Notes: generated by a model from the letters alone, not told the origin. Shown: positions 30,193-38,835, numbered from the stretch's first letter. The stretch is DNA of 47,070 nucleotides from Sterolibacterium sp. (GCA_018062105.1 JAGOSV010000014.1:1-47070); one strand, 5' to 3'. Numbers and translations: made by a program.

Positions 30193-33003
30193 TCATGGTT
30201 GCGTCCCCGCCAGCTTGTCAGGATGAATGGGGTAGAGCTTCACCACTCGCCTGTTGATGCGATAGGGCTTGGCCCGCTTTCCATCCGCCCCCGGCGCTGG
30301 CAGTGCCCCGGCTTCCTGCAACACATCCAGCGCCCGCGTGAACTCGAAGCCTTTGACGGCTTCCCGCATGGCTTCCGCCGTGAAGAGATAGCAACGTTCC
30401 CCACCCGCATCCCGCCACCAGCCGGCCCGGTCGCGGACTGAGGTTTCCACCTTGTTGTCGGCATCGGAGAACCGCCCATCCCCATGGCGCTCAATAAAGG
30501 CGGAAACCCGCTCCATGATCTGCCGCCGCTCATCGTTCCCCCGCCCACGCGCCGATTGCCATAGCCGGAAGCCCTCTGCGGCCGCTTGGATGGCTTCGCC
30601 AGCCTGCCAGCCGGTCACACCGTATTCGGTCGCCAGTTCTCCGGCCATGCCGATCAGGGCAAACCGGGCTGCCGCGCGCTTGTCCTGCCCTTCGCCATGC
30701 TCGGCGGCAAGTTCCGGTTGCTGCTTGACCTGTTCAAGATAGGCGCAGAAGTCTCGCTCATCCCGTGTCAGCTTTTCAAGGAACGCCCGCCCGGCATGGC
30801 CGTAGTGGCTTGCCGCCCCTCGCTTGATGGCATCCGACAGTGCTGCGCCGCTGGCCATACCGTGCAGGGTATCGAAGGCACCAAAGGCCCGCGCAACCGG
30901 AATATCCAGCAACCGCACTCCTTGCCCGGCCTTCGCCCGTTGTCCGCCTTCCTGCATGGTCGTGGCAATGGTGCGCTCCCCGGTGGAAACGATGAAGCAC
31001 CGCCAGCGTGTTACGCCTCGGGCTGTGCCGCTGCGGGTCGCCCGTTGCTTGCCGCGCCCATTGCCCAAGGCATAGACGATGGCTCCCACTTCCTTGGGAT
31101 CGCATTCGCTGATTTCATCCAGTGCGAGAAGGCAGTCATTGAACAGTGCCGCTGCACCTTCCATGCCGTTGGCGGTCGCTCGCCAGCTGCGCTTGTAGTT
31201 CGGCCCACCCCAGACAGAACAGGCGGCCTCCAGCAGTGTGGTTTTGCCGGTAGAGCTATCGCCATGGGGATGAATGCCGCCGCCGTCGGCATTGCACTTT
31301 GCCAGCAAAGGGCCGGCGAAGGATGCCGACAAGGCCAATACCATGAGGGGGTTCCCCACCGCCCGGCCCGCAATTTCGACCTGCCAGCCGACCAGCGTCC
31401 CGGCTTGGGTGTGTTCCTCGTGACCACGCTCCCCGGATTGGAAGATCACGCCGGATGCAGTTGGGCCGATTACGCGATCCGGCAGAACGAAAGAATCCCC
31501 GGCCCAACCTACTTGCAGGGCGCAATGCATCCGCCGCTTGGGGTGTTCCCGTTGCAAGTAGGCCGGCAGTTGCTGGCGGGCTTGGAACGGATCCAGTTCC
31601 ACCCCCATCGCCAGCAGTTCACCGCGCAACTCATCTCCCGATCCGCGCAGCAATTCCATGGGCATGGCCCATTCCCGCCACTTGCCCAGGCTGTTCTTGA
31701 ATCGGAGCAGCCGGCCAAAGTTGTGCTGCTGCCCATCGAAGGTCACAGCCTCGACATGGAGCGGTGAACAGAACCACGTATCGAACAGCACGATGTCATT
31801 CTTGGCTTCTTTCCTGCCGCACCAATAGACGCCGGGGCGGTGCCGCGTTCCGCCGGCTTCAACCCAGCCGTCCAGCACCACATAGCAGGGTCGATCCTGC
31901 TCGCCGGGAAATGGGCTTTCGCCCTGTAGTGAGGTTGCGGGCTGGGCTTCTATGACCTCTGGGGTTTCGGTAGGGGTTACAGCGGAAATCCCGCCGTTAC
32001 TGGCTTGCACCCTTGTAACCTCTGTAACCCCGGAAATTTCAGTTACCCCGGCATCTTCCTCAATCAGTGACGATAGTGGCTCCATCACGCAGCGCCGTAT
32101 CGCCTCCAGCCCGGCCAGCCGGTGCAGGTCGTTGAAGTCGGTATCCTTCTCGCCCCGGTCAGGCCCGAAGACGGGGAAGGCCAGCAAGCAACCATGAGCC
32201 AGTGCCGCCGCTTCGGCTTTCGTGCGTCCGGTGTTGTCTTCAAGGTGATGGTCGTCATCGCCGCAGATCAGCATGCGTAAGGCAGGGAAGCTCTTTTTCA
32301 TCGCCTTCGTTACCGGCTCCAAGTTGCCCGCATTGAAGGCCACCGCTACCGGGCAGCCGGTTGCCTCGTGAATGCTTGCCGCCGTGGCGAAGCCCTCGGC
32401 AATCAGGATCGCCGCCGCACCCTCGGGGTTGCCGATCAGGTAGAAGCAGCCGGTGCGCTTCCCTTGATACAGCCCCTTCTTGTCCGGCCCGCCGTCCACT
32501 GGCTTCTCGGGGGCGATGCGCTCCAGGTTCCACAGCCTGCCGCTTGTATCGAACAGGGGAACCAGCAGCCGCCCCGCATCATCAACTCGCGTGCCGTGGG
32601 GCTGGATGCTTTTCCGGGTCAGGTAGGGGTGGCTGGCATTGGCGGGTTGGGCTGCATTCCAGATGCACTCTGCCCTTGTCGCCGCCTCGGCATGGCCTTT
32701 GGCTTCTTCGGCTTCCCGTACCTGCCGTATGGCGCGTGCCCGTTCCCGATTGGCTGCCGCTTCTTCCGAAGTCAGCTTGCGTCCAATGTCAGCCCGCCAT
32801 GTCTGGGAGATGCCGGTGCGCCAGTCCCCAAAAATACCAGCCGGGATACCGTCACCGTACAGCACATACCAGCCGGCATCATCGCCTCGTTTGCCACTGC
32901 TGGCGAAGCGCCGCAGCTTGCCATCTGCTTCGATCACATCGGGCGGCGTCAGGCCGGCGGATTGTATGGCCTGGCGAAATTTTTCAATGGGGTTGATGTT
33001 CAT
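30193..33003 (-). CDS. Toprim/DUF927 primase-helicase of a P4-like element
   Basis: A 936-residue replication protein. The N-terminal part has YGDGIPAGIFGDWRTG (about residues 49-64), seen in phage/plasmid primases; no CHC2 zinc finger is present. The Toprim-like core uses ILIAEGFATAASIHEATG (Glu at 203) and MLICGDDDHH (Asp 249-251). A low-complexity linker (about 319-355) carries a GVTE repeat encoded by the origin-like DNA block. The DUF927 helicase/ATPase domain (about 385-700) has Walker A GDSSTGKTT (581-589) and Walker B LLALDEIS (625-632). The C-terminal domain may bind DNA. It should prime and unwind at the element's own origin. It overlaps the upstream small gene by ATGA. Confidence 0.88.
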   Translation of the reverse strand: MNINPIEKFRQAIQSAGLTPPDVIEADGKLRRFASSGKRGDDAGWYVLYGDGIPAGIFGDWRTGISQTWRADIGRKLTSEEAAANRERARAIRQVREAEEAKGHAEAATRAECIWNAAQPANASHPYLTRKSIQPHGTRVDDAGRLLVPLFDTSGRLWNLERIAPEKPVDGGPDKKGLYQGKRTGCFYLIGNPEGAAAILIAEGFATAASIHEATGCPVAVAFNAGNLEPVTKAMKKSFPALRMLICGDDDHHLEDNTGRTKAEAAALAHGCLLAFPVFGPDRGEKDTDFNDLHRLAGLEAIRRCVMEPLSSLIEEDAGVTEISGVTEVTRVQASNGGISAVTPTETPEVIEAQPATSLQGESPFPGEQDRPCYVVLDGWVEAGGTRHRPGVYWCGRKEAKNDIVLFDTWFCSPLHVEAVTFDGQQHNFGRLLRFKNSLGKWREWAMPMELLRGSGDELRGELLAMGVELDPFQARQQLPAYLQREHPKRRMHCALQVGWAGDSFVLPDRVIGPTASGVIFQSGERGHEEHTQAGTLVGWQVEIAGRAVGNPLMVLALSASFAGPLLAKCNADGGGIHPHGDSSTGKTTLLEAACSVWGGPNYKRSWRATANGMEGAAALFNDCLLALDEISECDPKEVGAIVYALGNGRGKQRATRSGTARGVTRWRCFIVSTGERTIATTMQEGGQRAKAGQGVRLLDIPVARAFGAFDTLHGMASGAALSDAIKRGAASHYGHAGRAFLEKLTRDERDFCAYLEQVKQQPELAAEHGEGQDKRAAARFALIGMAGELATEYGVTGWQAGEAIQAAAEGFRLWQSARGRGNDERRQIMERVSAFIERHGDGRFSDADNKVETSVRDRAGWWRDAGGERCYLFTAEAMREAVKGFEFTRALDVLQEAGALPAPGADGKRAKPYRINRRVVKLYPIHPDKLAGTQP
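32005..32036. repeat. Origin-like repeat, copy 2 (inverted), inside the primase gene
   Basis: TTGCACCCTTGTAACCTCTG followed by TAACCCCGGAAA is the reverse complement of copy 1 with two mismatches. It encodes part of the Toprim-DUF927 linker. Extra GTTAC units lie nearby (near 31977, 31996 and 32041), so the site is a cluster. Confidence 0.7.
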
Positions 33004-33344
33004 GCCCGTCCCCCTGCCTGCCCTGCCAGTTGCCGATAGATAGCCTCGATACTCCGCCGTGCTGCCCGATACACGGCTATGCCTTCCGCCGCTGTCAGAT
33101 AGCGATCAACCGCAGCCCGTACTCCATCCGGCCACGACAGGACGAGGAATCCAGATGCACGACCGAGCGGTGCCGCCGTCTGGCAGATTTCGTCATCCGA
33201 TAGTGCAGGTGGCATCGGGTACGTTGCTATCGTGCTTGGCAAGGGCACCAGTCGAATTCTGCTGGCCTGCTTAAAATTTGGGCTGTCGAAGGTTTTTGAA
33301 GCCGTGCCGGTGCCAGCCAGCGCGGCTTTTTTGTTGGTGGTCAT
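33000..33344 (-). CDS. Hypothetical protein upstream of the primase, 114 residues
   Basis: Family not recognised. A basic, Ser/Thr-rich N-terminus (MTTNKKAALAGTGTASKTFD) and a helical C-terminal half (SWPDGVRAAVDRYLTAAEG). AGGGGG precedes the ATG; the stop overlaps the primase start by 4 bp. The position between alpA and the primase is that of small accessory replication or regulatory proteins in such islands. Confidence 0.65.
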   Translation of the reverse strand: MTTNKKAALAGTGTASKTFDSPNFKQASRIRLVPLPSTIATYPMPPALSDDEICQTAAPLGRASGFLVLSWPDGVRAAVDRYLTAAEGIAVYRAARRSIEAIYRQLAGQAGGRA

Positions 33345-33356
33345 GGCAGCCCCCTA

Positions 33357-33581
33357 TCAAGCCTTGGCAATCAGCGCGCGGATGTCTTCGACACGCCATG
33401 CCGTGACGCGGGGGCCGAGTTTTACCGGCTTGGGGAAGCGCCCGGCTTTGACGCCATCCCACCAGCAGGTTTTCTTGACGGGGATGAGGGGAGGAAGGCC
33501 CGTCTTCGGATCGCCGATAATCTGCGGAAGGCGAAGGAAGCCGGTTTCGGGAAGACGCTGGGCGTTGTGTTCAGTGGTCAT
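33357..33581 (-). CDS. AlpA-family regulator (excisionase-like)
   Basis: A 74-residue MerR-like winged-helix regulator. Core features: FLRLPQIIGDPKTGLPPLIPVKKTCWWDGVKAGRFPKPVKLGPRVTAWRVEDIRALI, with the HTH around PVKKTCWWDGVKAG and the FPKPVKLGPRVTAW strand pair. AlpA proteins of P4-like elements activate or assist excision. GGAGA precedes the ATG. It stands between the integrase and replication genes, the usual place. Confidence 0.85.
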   Translation of the reverse strand: MTTEHNAQRLPETGFLRLPQIIGDPKTGLPPLIPVKKTCWWDGVKAGRFPKPVKLGPRVTAWRVEDIRALIAKA

Positions 33582-33636
33582 GTCGATCTCCATGCCGTGT
33601 CGCCGCGAATTCGGATAGGGGCGGCCACGGCGTAAT

Positions 33637-33792
33637 TCACCGTTGCCTCCAGAACTTTCCCTGCTTTGGCGTGGAGATCGGCCTCAGTCCGGTTATCGCT
33701 TCGGACTCGGCGAGATGCAGGTCACTGAGTTGCTGCGCCGACAGTGGTATCTCGGCCCCCATGTCGCCGGGGAGCGGATGCAGTGATGGCAT
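33637..33792 (-). CDS. Possible small protein between integrase and alpA, 51 residues
   Basis: Family not recognised. The frame reads MPSLHPLPGDMGAEIPLSAQ then QLSDLHLAESEAITGLRPIS. Its stop overlaps a GTG that has GGAGGCAACG upstream and opens a 20-codon frame ending at the alpA start (ATGA). The chain of overlaps suggests coupled translation towards alpA. No clear ribosome-binding site for the 51-residue frame. The rest of the 33582-33871 gap shows no other gene. Confidence 0.35.
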   Translation of the reverse strand: MPSLHPLPGDMGAEIPLSAQQLSDLHLAESEAITGLRPISTPKQGKFWRQR

Positions 33793-33871
33793 CGTAAGCG
33801 CTACGGAGCAATTCGACTCCGTTGGGAGCCGCCATTGCCCGCAGAGAATCAGGGGCGGTTTTTCTCGTCCG

Positions 33872-35140
33872 CTATGCTGCCTGCCTGATGGGCGTTACGT
33901 TGTTGTCGCCCTTCTTCCAGGTATCGAGCATGTCAGCCCATTGCTGCATCATCCTGGCGCGGTCGGCCAGATGCTCAGCGTGGTTGTAGGTGCGCCGTAC
34001 CGCATTGGGTTCGGCGTGCGCCAACTGGCGCTCGATCCAGTCAGCCGTGTAGCCCATCTCGTTCAGGCGCGTGCTGCCCGTTGTCCGGGTGGCATGGGGG
34101 CTGTATTTGCCTGCCCAGCCGAGGACATTCAGCGCCTGACGAAACGATGCCGTCGCCATCGGTTTCGTCTTGTCGTCCCGATGCGGGAACAGATGAGCAT
34201 GGCGACCGGTCAGGCCATGCAACGCGCGCAGCATTTCCACGGCCTGCGTGGGCAAGGGGACGACATGCTCCCTGCGCATCTTCATGCGCCCGGCAGGAAT
34301 GCGCCACATCGCCGCATCCAGGTCGAACTCTTCCCATTTCGCTTCGACGGCTTCGCGGGGGCGGGTGAGCGTCAGCCACATCAGGCGAAATGCGGTAATG
34401 GTTTCGTGCCGCCCGCCGTGGCCATCGAAGTCGCGCAACAGTTGGCCGATCTCGGCAGTCTCCAGTGGGCGCTTATGTTGGGTCTTGTTCTTCGGTAGGG
34501 CTTCACGCCACTGATGCACGGGATTGGCATCGACGCGGAAGGTTTCGGCGGCCAACTCGAAAATGCCGAACAGGGTGCGCTTGGCTTCCTCCATGACGGA
34601 CACGCCGTTTTTCTCGGCAGCCTTCTTGAGAACGCCGAGGATGAGCGGGGGCGTGACCTGCTTCACCGGCAACTCGCCAAGGGTGGGAAACACAACGCGG
34701 GTGAGCATGTCCAGCCGGCGCTTTTTGGTGATTTCCTCCCAATCCTTCAGCGCCAGCCATTCCTTGGCCACGGCCTCAAGGGTGGTGGCATTCTCCTGCG
34801 CGCGCTTGATGCGCTCAAGCTGCCGCTGTTGCGCGGGGTTGATGCCCTGCTTGACCAGCGCCCGCGCCTTGATGCGCTCGTCCCGTGCCTCGGCCAGCGT
34901 GAAGCGCCTGCCGTCCCGCCGCGCCTTGGCTTCCTCCGGGGTCTCGCCGCTGGGCGCGTTGGCATAGTCGCCGATTGCAAAGACGCTCTCCTTGATCTTG
35001 CCGTCTTCGCGCAACTCGAAGCGATAGCGCCATGCCTTGACGCCGTTGGGCTTGATTTCCAGATACAGCCCATTGCTGTCCCTCAGCTTATAGGGCTTGT
35101 CTTGGGGTTTGGCATTGCGGCATTGGGTGTCGTTCAACAT
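33872..35140 (-). CDS. int: P4-type tyrosine recombinase (integrase)
   Basis: A 422-residue integrase with the N-terminal arm-binding domain (DUF4102-like, KLRDSNGLYLEIKPNGVKAWRYRF), a core-binding region (about residues 115-215) and the catalytic domain. The catalytic set is complete: R260 (LTLTRPRE), K287 (MKMRRE), H349 and R352 (HATR), H375 (LAHAEPN) and the nucleophile Y385 (TYNHAEH). It should catalyse integration and excision of the island. Its start faces the 3' end of ychF, 193 bp away, both on the minus strand, the usual geometry of P4-like islands and their target gene. Confidence 0.95.
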   Translation of the reverse strand: MLNDTQCRNAKPQDKPYKLRDSNGLYLEIKPNGVKAWRYRFELREDGKIKESVFAIGDYANAPSGETPEEAKARRDGRRFTLAEARDERIKARALVKQGINPAQQRQLERIKRAQENATTLEAVAKEWLALKDWEEITKKRRLDMLTRVVFPTLGELPVKQVTPPLILGVLKKAAEKNGVSVMEEAKRTLFGIFELAAETFRVDANPVHQWREALPKNKTQHKRPLETAEIGQLLRDFDGHGGRHETITAFRLMWLTLTRPREAVEAKWEEFDLDAAMWRIPAGRMKMRREHVVPLPTQAVEMLRALHGLTGRHAHLFPHRDDKTKPMATASFRQALNVLGWAGKYSPHATRTTGSTRLNEMGYTADWIERQLAHAEPNAVRRTYNHAEHLADRARMMQQWADMLDTWKKGDNNVTPIRQAA

Positions 35141-35163
35141 GGCAGACCTCCGGGTTTCGAGTC

Positions 35164-35229
35164 ATACCCGGTTTTTTCTGCCCCGGTTTTGACTCCATAC
35201 CCGGTATCGTACCCGGTCTATACCCGGCT
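35164..35229. repeat. Arm-type repeats upstream of the integrase
   Basis: ATACCCGGTT (35164), CCCCGGTTTT (35181, partial), ATACCCGGTA (35197), GTACCCGGTC (35209) and ATACCCGGCT (35220) repeat at about 11-12 bp for the last three. They match the pair at the far end of the island. Likely integrase arm sites; they may also repress the integrase promoter, in which they sit. Confidence 0.65.
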
Positions 35230-35267
35230 GACAACGGCAACAATCGGATGATTACGACCGAACATCC

Positions 35268-35301
35268 ACAACAATACATTGATTGTTATGAATATTGTTG
35301 T
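35268..35301. promoter_or_regulatory. AT-rich inverted repeat near the right end
   Basis: ACAACAATA and TATTGTTGT are perfect 9-bp arms around a 16-bp spacer, between the arm repeats and the attachment site. It could be the binding site of a dimeric regulator, an excisionase site, or a hairpin that blocks read-through from ychF into the integrase. Confidence 0.5.
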
Positions 35302-35333
35302 CCGCATTGGTTCGCGGAAATCCGAAGTGCTAT

Positions 35334-36428
35334 TTAGACGTTAAACAGGAAGTTCAACACATCGCCATCCTTGACCACATATTCTTTGCCTTCGGCACGC
35401 ATTTTTCCGGCTTCTTTCGCGCCTTGTTCGCCGCTGAATTTGATGAAGTCGTCGAAGGCGATGGTTTGGGCGCGGATGAAGCCGCGTTCGAAGTCGGTGT
35501 GGATGACGCCGGCGGCTTGCGGGGCGGTGTCACCAACGTGGATGGTCCAGGCGCGGACTTCTTTGACACCGGCGGTGAAGTAGGTTTGCAGGCCGAGAAG
35601 CGTGTAGCCGGCACGGATCAAGCGGTCGAGGCCGGGTTCGGTGAGGCCCATGGATTCGAGGAATTCGGTTTTGTCGGCGTCGTCGAGATCGGCGATTTCG
35701 GCTTCCATGGCGGCGCACAGCGCAACCACTTCGGCACCTTCCTGGCTGGCGTGGGCGCGTACGGTGTCGAGGTAGGGATTGTTTTTAAAGCCGCTTTCGG
35801 CCACGTTGGCGACGTAGAGCACCGGTTTGGCCGTGATGAGGCAAAACTGTTTGAGGTTGGCCCATTCTTCCTTCGAGAGGTCGAGCGCGCGCACCGGTTT
35901 GGCCTGATTCAATTGAGCGAGGCATTTTTCAAGTACGTCGACCAGCAGCTTGGCTTCTTTGTCGCCGCCGGCGCGTGCCTGTTTGGAATAGCGGGCGAGT
36001 GCTTTTTCGACGGTGCCCATGTCAGCCAATGCCAGCTCGGTGTCGATCACTTCGATGTCGCGAATGGGGTCGACCGAGCCGGAGACGTGCACGACGTTGT
36101 CATCGACGAAGCAGCGCACGACGTGCACCACGGCATCGGTTTCGCGGATGTTGGCAAGGAACTGGTTGCCCAGGCCCTCGCCTTTCGAGGCACCGGCGAC
36201 GAGGCCGGCGATGTCGACGAATTCGACGATAGCCGGCTGGATTTTCTGCGGTTTGACGATTTTCGACAGCTCGGCCAGGCGCGGATCGGGGACTTCGACG
36301 ATGCCGACATTCGGCTCGATGGTGCAGAAGGGATAGTTTTCCGCCGCGATGCCGGATTTGGTCAGGGCGTTGAAGAGGGTGGACTTGCCGACATTGGGCA
36401 GGCCGACGATGCCGCATTTGAGGCTCAT
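35334..36428 (-). CDS. ychF: Redox-regulated ATPase / GTPase-like YchF
   Basis: A 364-residue Obg-family ATPase. G1 is [19 protein letters not shown]3 is [21 protein letters not shown], and the family-specific NVAESGF and C-terminal TGS-like domain (TVHVGDTAP-type [30 protein letters not shown]) are present. YchF binds the ribosome and takes part in stress responses. The ATG at 36428 follows AAGGA and gives the standard length. The last codons overlap the island attachment site (Phe-Asn-Val-stop), but the protein is complete. Confidence 0.96.
   Translation of the reverse strand: MSLKCGIVGLPNVGKSTLFNALTKSGIAAENYPFCTIEPNVGIVEVPDPRLAELSKIVKPQKIQPAIVEFVDIAGLVAGASKGEGLGNQFLANIRETDAVVHVVRCFVDDNVVHVSGSVDPIRDIEVIDTELALADMGTVEKALARYSKQARAGGDKEAKLLVDVLEKCLAQLNQAKPVRALDLSKEEWANLKQFCLITAKPVLYVANVAESGFKNNPYLDTVRAHASQEGAEVVALCAAMEAEIADLDDADKTEFLESMGLTEPGLDRLIRAGYTLLGLQTYFTAGVKEVRAWTIHVGDTAPQAAGVIHTDFERGFIRAQTIAFDDFIKFSGEQGAKEAGKMRAEGKEYVVKDGDVLNFLFNV
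35336..35345. other. Candidate attachment site at the ychF stop codon
   Basis: AGACGTTAAA, minus-strand TTTAACGTCT, spans the last codons and stop of ychF and matches 23789-23798 exactly in the same orientation. Flanking bases differ. Together with the adjacent P4-type integrase it marks the integrase-proximal end of the island. Confidence 0.55.
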
Positions 36429-36585
36429 GGAGAATCCTTGGATTGTCTGTGGGGTGCCGATTCCATTGGGGAGATGCCGGAAGTGGCGTAGTGCGTGACA
36501 AGAGTCAATAGACACGGGTCAAGGGATGGAATTGTACCTGCAGTGCCGTCACGATTCTGGGGAAGTTCCGGTAAGCTGCCGGGCT

Positions 36586-38673
36586 ATGCATACCCTGATG
36601 ATGCCTTCCAACGACTTCGCTGCGGCGGCTGTGTCTTCGCCGATGGGGATGCCGTTGCATGCGCCTGCGCTGCTGGGGATATTCCGCGAGGCCCTGGACA
36701 GCAGCCTGATCGAGCGTGGTGCTGTCCAGGGGATCGAGTTGCTGGGCTCGGTGGATGCGTTCTGGCGAGCGTTGGGGTTGTCTGAACTGGAACGTATGGC
36801 GGTGGCGGGTAACCACGCGGCGCAGGCGGAGCTGGCCTGGCGGCATGCGGTGGGCGAGAGCGGGGCAGTGCTGTCTTATGAGCACTCCTTGCGCTGGGCG
36901 ACGCCAAGCGCCGAGGCGGGTTGTGCGGCGGGCGAGGCGGTGCTGGGCTGGTTGCTGTATCACGGTTTTGGGGTACCCCGGGATGAGACCGAGGCCGCAC
37001 GGCTGTTTGCTTCGGCGGCTGGGCAGGACGATCAGCGCGGCTTGACCTGGCTGGCGTTGTGTACGCTGCGGGGGCATGGGCTGGCGGCCGATGGTGGGCA
37101 CGCTCTGGCCTTGTTCCGGCGGGCGGCGGATCGCGGTGGCTCAGGGGCTGCATTGGCGCAGTACTGGTTGGGGCGCATCCATTATCTCGGTTTGCCAGAG
37201 CTCGATGTGCAGGATTTTTCAGAGGCTGTGTTCTGGTTGCGGCAGGCTTCTGGTCATGGCCATGAGCGGGCGCATGAGCTGTTGGCGCGCTGCTGCTTTT
37301 TTGGCCGTGGACAGGCGGAAGACCGGGGGGCGGCATTGGCCTTGTGGCGCAAGGCGGGTGAGGCAGGCAGCGCGGTGGCGATGTATTGTGCCGGCATGTG
37401 TCTGCATGCGGGCATCACTGCCGATGGACAGCCCGATCATGCCGAAGCGGCACGCTGGCTGCGGGCAGCGGCGCGCAAGCATTTGCCAGGGGCGATGTTC
37501 CTGCTGGGGCAGTGTCATGTGTTTGGCCTGGGTGTGGTGCAGGATTGGCAGGCGGGGCTGGGCTGGTATCGCCGTGCGGCGGAGCTGGGGAACCGCGAGG
37601 CCGAGTTCGAGCTGGCGGAGTGGCATGCCTTCGGCCGTGGAGGACTGCCCCAGGACATGCCCGAGGCCATTCTCTGGTACCGGCGGGCGGCAGAGCAGGG
37701 GCATGTGCAGGCACAGCGCAAGCTGGGGCATTGTTACCGCAATGGTGATGGTATTGCGGAGGACAAGGCACAGGCGGTCGGCTGGTATCGGCGGGCAGCA
37801 GACGGGCAGGATGGCATCGCCCGGATCTGGCTGGGGGAGTGTCTCGAACAGGGCGAGGGTGTGGCACGCGACCCTGGGGCAGCGGTCGTGCAGTATCGTC
37901 TGGCGGCCGAGGCCGGCCTGCCGCATGGACAGGCTGAGCTTGGGCGCTGTTATTTGCAGGGAATCGGCGTGGCGGCTGATCTGGTGCAGGGCGAGCGGTT
38001 GTTGCGGGCGGCGGCAGAGGCGGGCTGGGCTCCGGCACTGGGTGAGCTGGAACGTCATTGCTTTGCCCGTGCCGAGCAGCTGATGCAGTGGGCCGGGGTG
38101 GATGAGAAGAGTGAGGGGAACGAGGAGTGGCTTCGGGAAGCGGTGCGGTTTTATCGCAAGGCCGGTGAATTGGGACACCGCCGCGCGGCTTGCCGGTTGG
38201 CTTCCTGTTATCGCCAGGGGCGCGGAGTGGCGGTAGACGATCTGCAGGCCATGAACTGGTATCGCAAGGCGGCCCGGTTGTTCGAGGCCAAGGTTGCCCT
38301 GGCTGATCTGTACTATTTTGGCTATCAGGATGCACAGGGGCAGCGGTTGCAGGATTTTCCTGCGGCTTTGCGCTGGTATGAACAGGCGGTCGAGCAGTAT
38401 GAGGATGCTTATGCCATGTACCGGCTGGGATATTGTCTGCTGCATGGTCAGGGCTGCCCGGTGGAAGATGCGTCACAACAGGCCGGTGTGCGCTGGTTGC
38501 GCAAGGCAGCGGCGCTGGGCGAGGCGGGTGCGCAGTACGCGCTGGGCTGTGCTTATGCGGATGGGCATGGAAGGATGCACAATGCCCGGCTGGCGGTGAA
38601 GTGGCTGCGTCGTGCAGCGCAGCAAGGACATCAGGCAGCACGAACCTTCCTGCAGGAGATGGGCGCTCATTGA
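36586..38673 (+). CDS. Sel1-repeat (TPR-like) protein
   Basis: A protein of about 695 residues made almost entirely of Sel1-like repeats, around fourteen, each with the pattern AxxxLGxxYxxGxGVxxDxxxAxxWYRRAAExG (for example KLGHCYRNGDGIAEDKAQAV). The N-terminal 100 residues are less regular. No signal peptide or membrane helix was seen, so it is probably cytoplasmic. Sel1 proteins are scaffolds for protein-protein contacts, often in signalling or envelope-stress pathways. The start is uncertain: the ATG at 36586 or one 4-5 codons later; an upstream open stretch has no family features. It is divergent from ychF. Confidence 0.85.
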   Translation: MHTLMMPSNDFAAAAVSSPMGMPLHAPALLGIFREALDSSLIERGAVQGIELLGSVDAFWRALGLSELERMAVAGNHAAQAELAWRHAVGESGAVLSYEHSLRWATPSAEAGCAAGEAVLGWLLYHGFGVPRDETEAARLFASAAGQDDQRGLTWLALCTLRGHGLAADGGHALALFRRAADRGGSGAALAQYWLGRIHYLGLPELDVQDFSEAVFWLRQASGHGHERAHELLARCCFFGRGQAEDRGAALALWRKAGEAGSAVAMYCAGMCLHAGITADGQPDHAEAARWLRAAARKHLPGAMFLLGQCHVFGLGVVQDWQAGLGWYRRAAELGNREAEFELAEWHAFGRGGLPQDMPEAILWYRRAAEQGHVQAQRKLGHCYRNGDGIAEDKAQAVGWYRRAADGQDGIARIWLGECLEQGEGVARDPGAAVVQYRLAAEAGLPHGQAELGRCYLQGIGVAADLVQGERLLRAAAEAGWAPALGELERHCFARAEQLMQWAGVDEKSEGNEEWLREAVRFYRKAGELGHRRAACRLASCYRQGRGVAVDDLQAMNWYRKAARLFEAKVALADLYYFGYQDAQGQRLQDFPAALRWYEQAVEQYEDAYAMYRLGYCLLHGQGCPVEDASQQAGVRWLRKAAALGEAGAQYALGCAYADGHGRMHNARLAVKWLRRAAQQGHQAARTFLQEMGAH

Positions 38674-38739
38674 GCCGTTGATTGGGAGATCGAGGGGCTG
38701 GAAATTTTCTGTAAATGCCCTGTAAATGCTTTTGGTCTT

Positions 38740-38767
38740 TTGACTAGAATTGCAGAATGATTATTTT
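38740..38767 (+). promoter_or_regulatory. Probable promoter of the FapA-like gene
   Basis: -35 TTGACT (38740-38745) and TATTTT (38762-38767) are 16 bp apart, about 70 bp before the start of the next gene. A repeated GTAAATGC lies just upstream. Confidence 0.4.
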
Positions 38768-38835
38768 GGTGTCGGCAGTGGCTGGCAGATATTGGTCGTG
38801 AGTCGGGTGAGGCATGGATGAGCGAGATGTGAGAG

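Noticed and set aside
35230..35335. tRNA or tmRNA gene as integration target
   Set aside because: No cloverleaf or CCA-end-like sequence at either island end; the repeat falls in the ychF stop instead.
35295..36491. 398-codon plus-strand frame opposite ychF
   Set aside because: Phe/Gly/Asp-rich antisense shadow of the conserved ychF gene.
37219..38641. Two 408-codon minus-strand frames opposite the Sel1 gene
   Set aside because: They reflect the repeated, GC-rich Sel1 codons; Pro/His/Arg-rich without family features.
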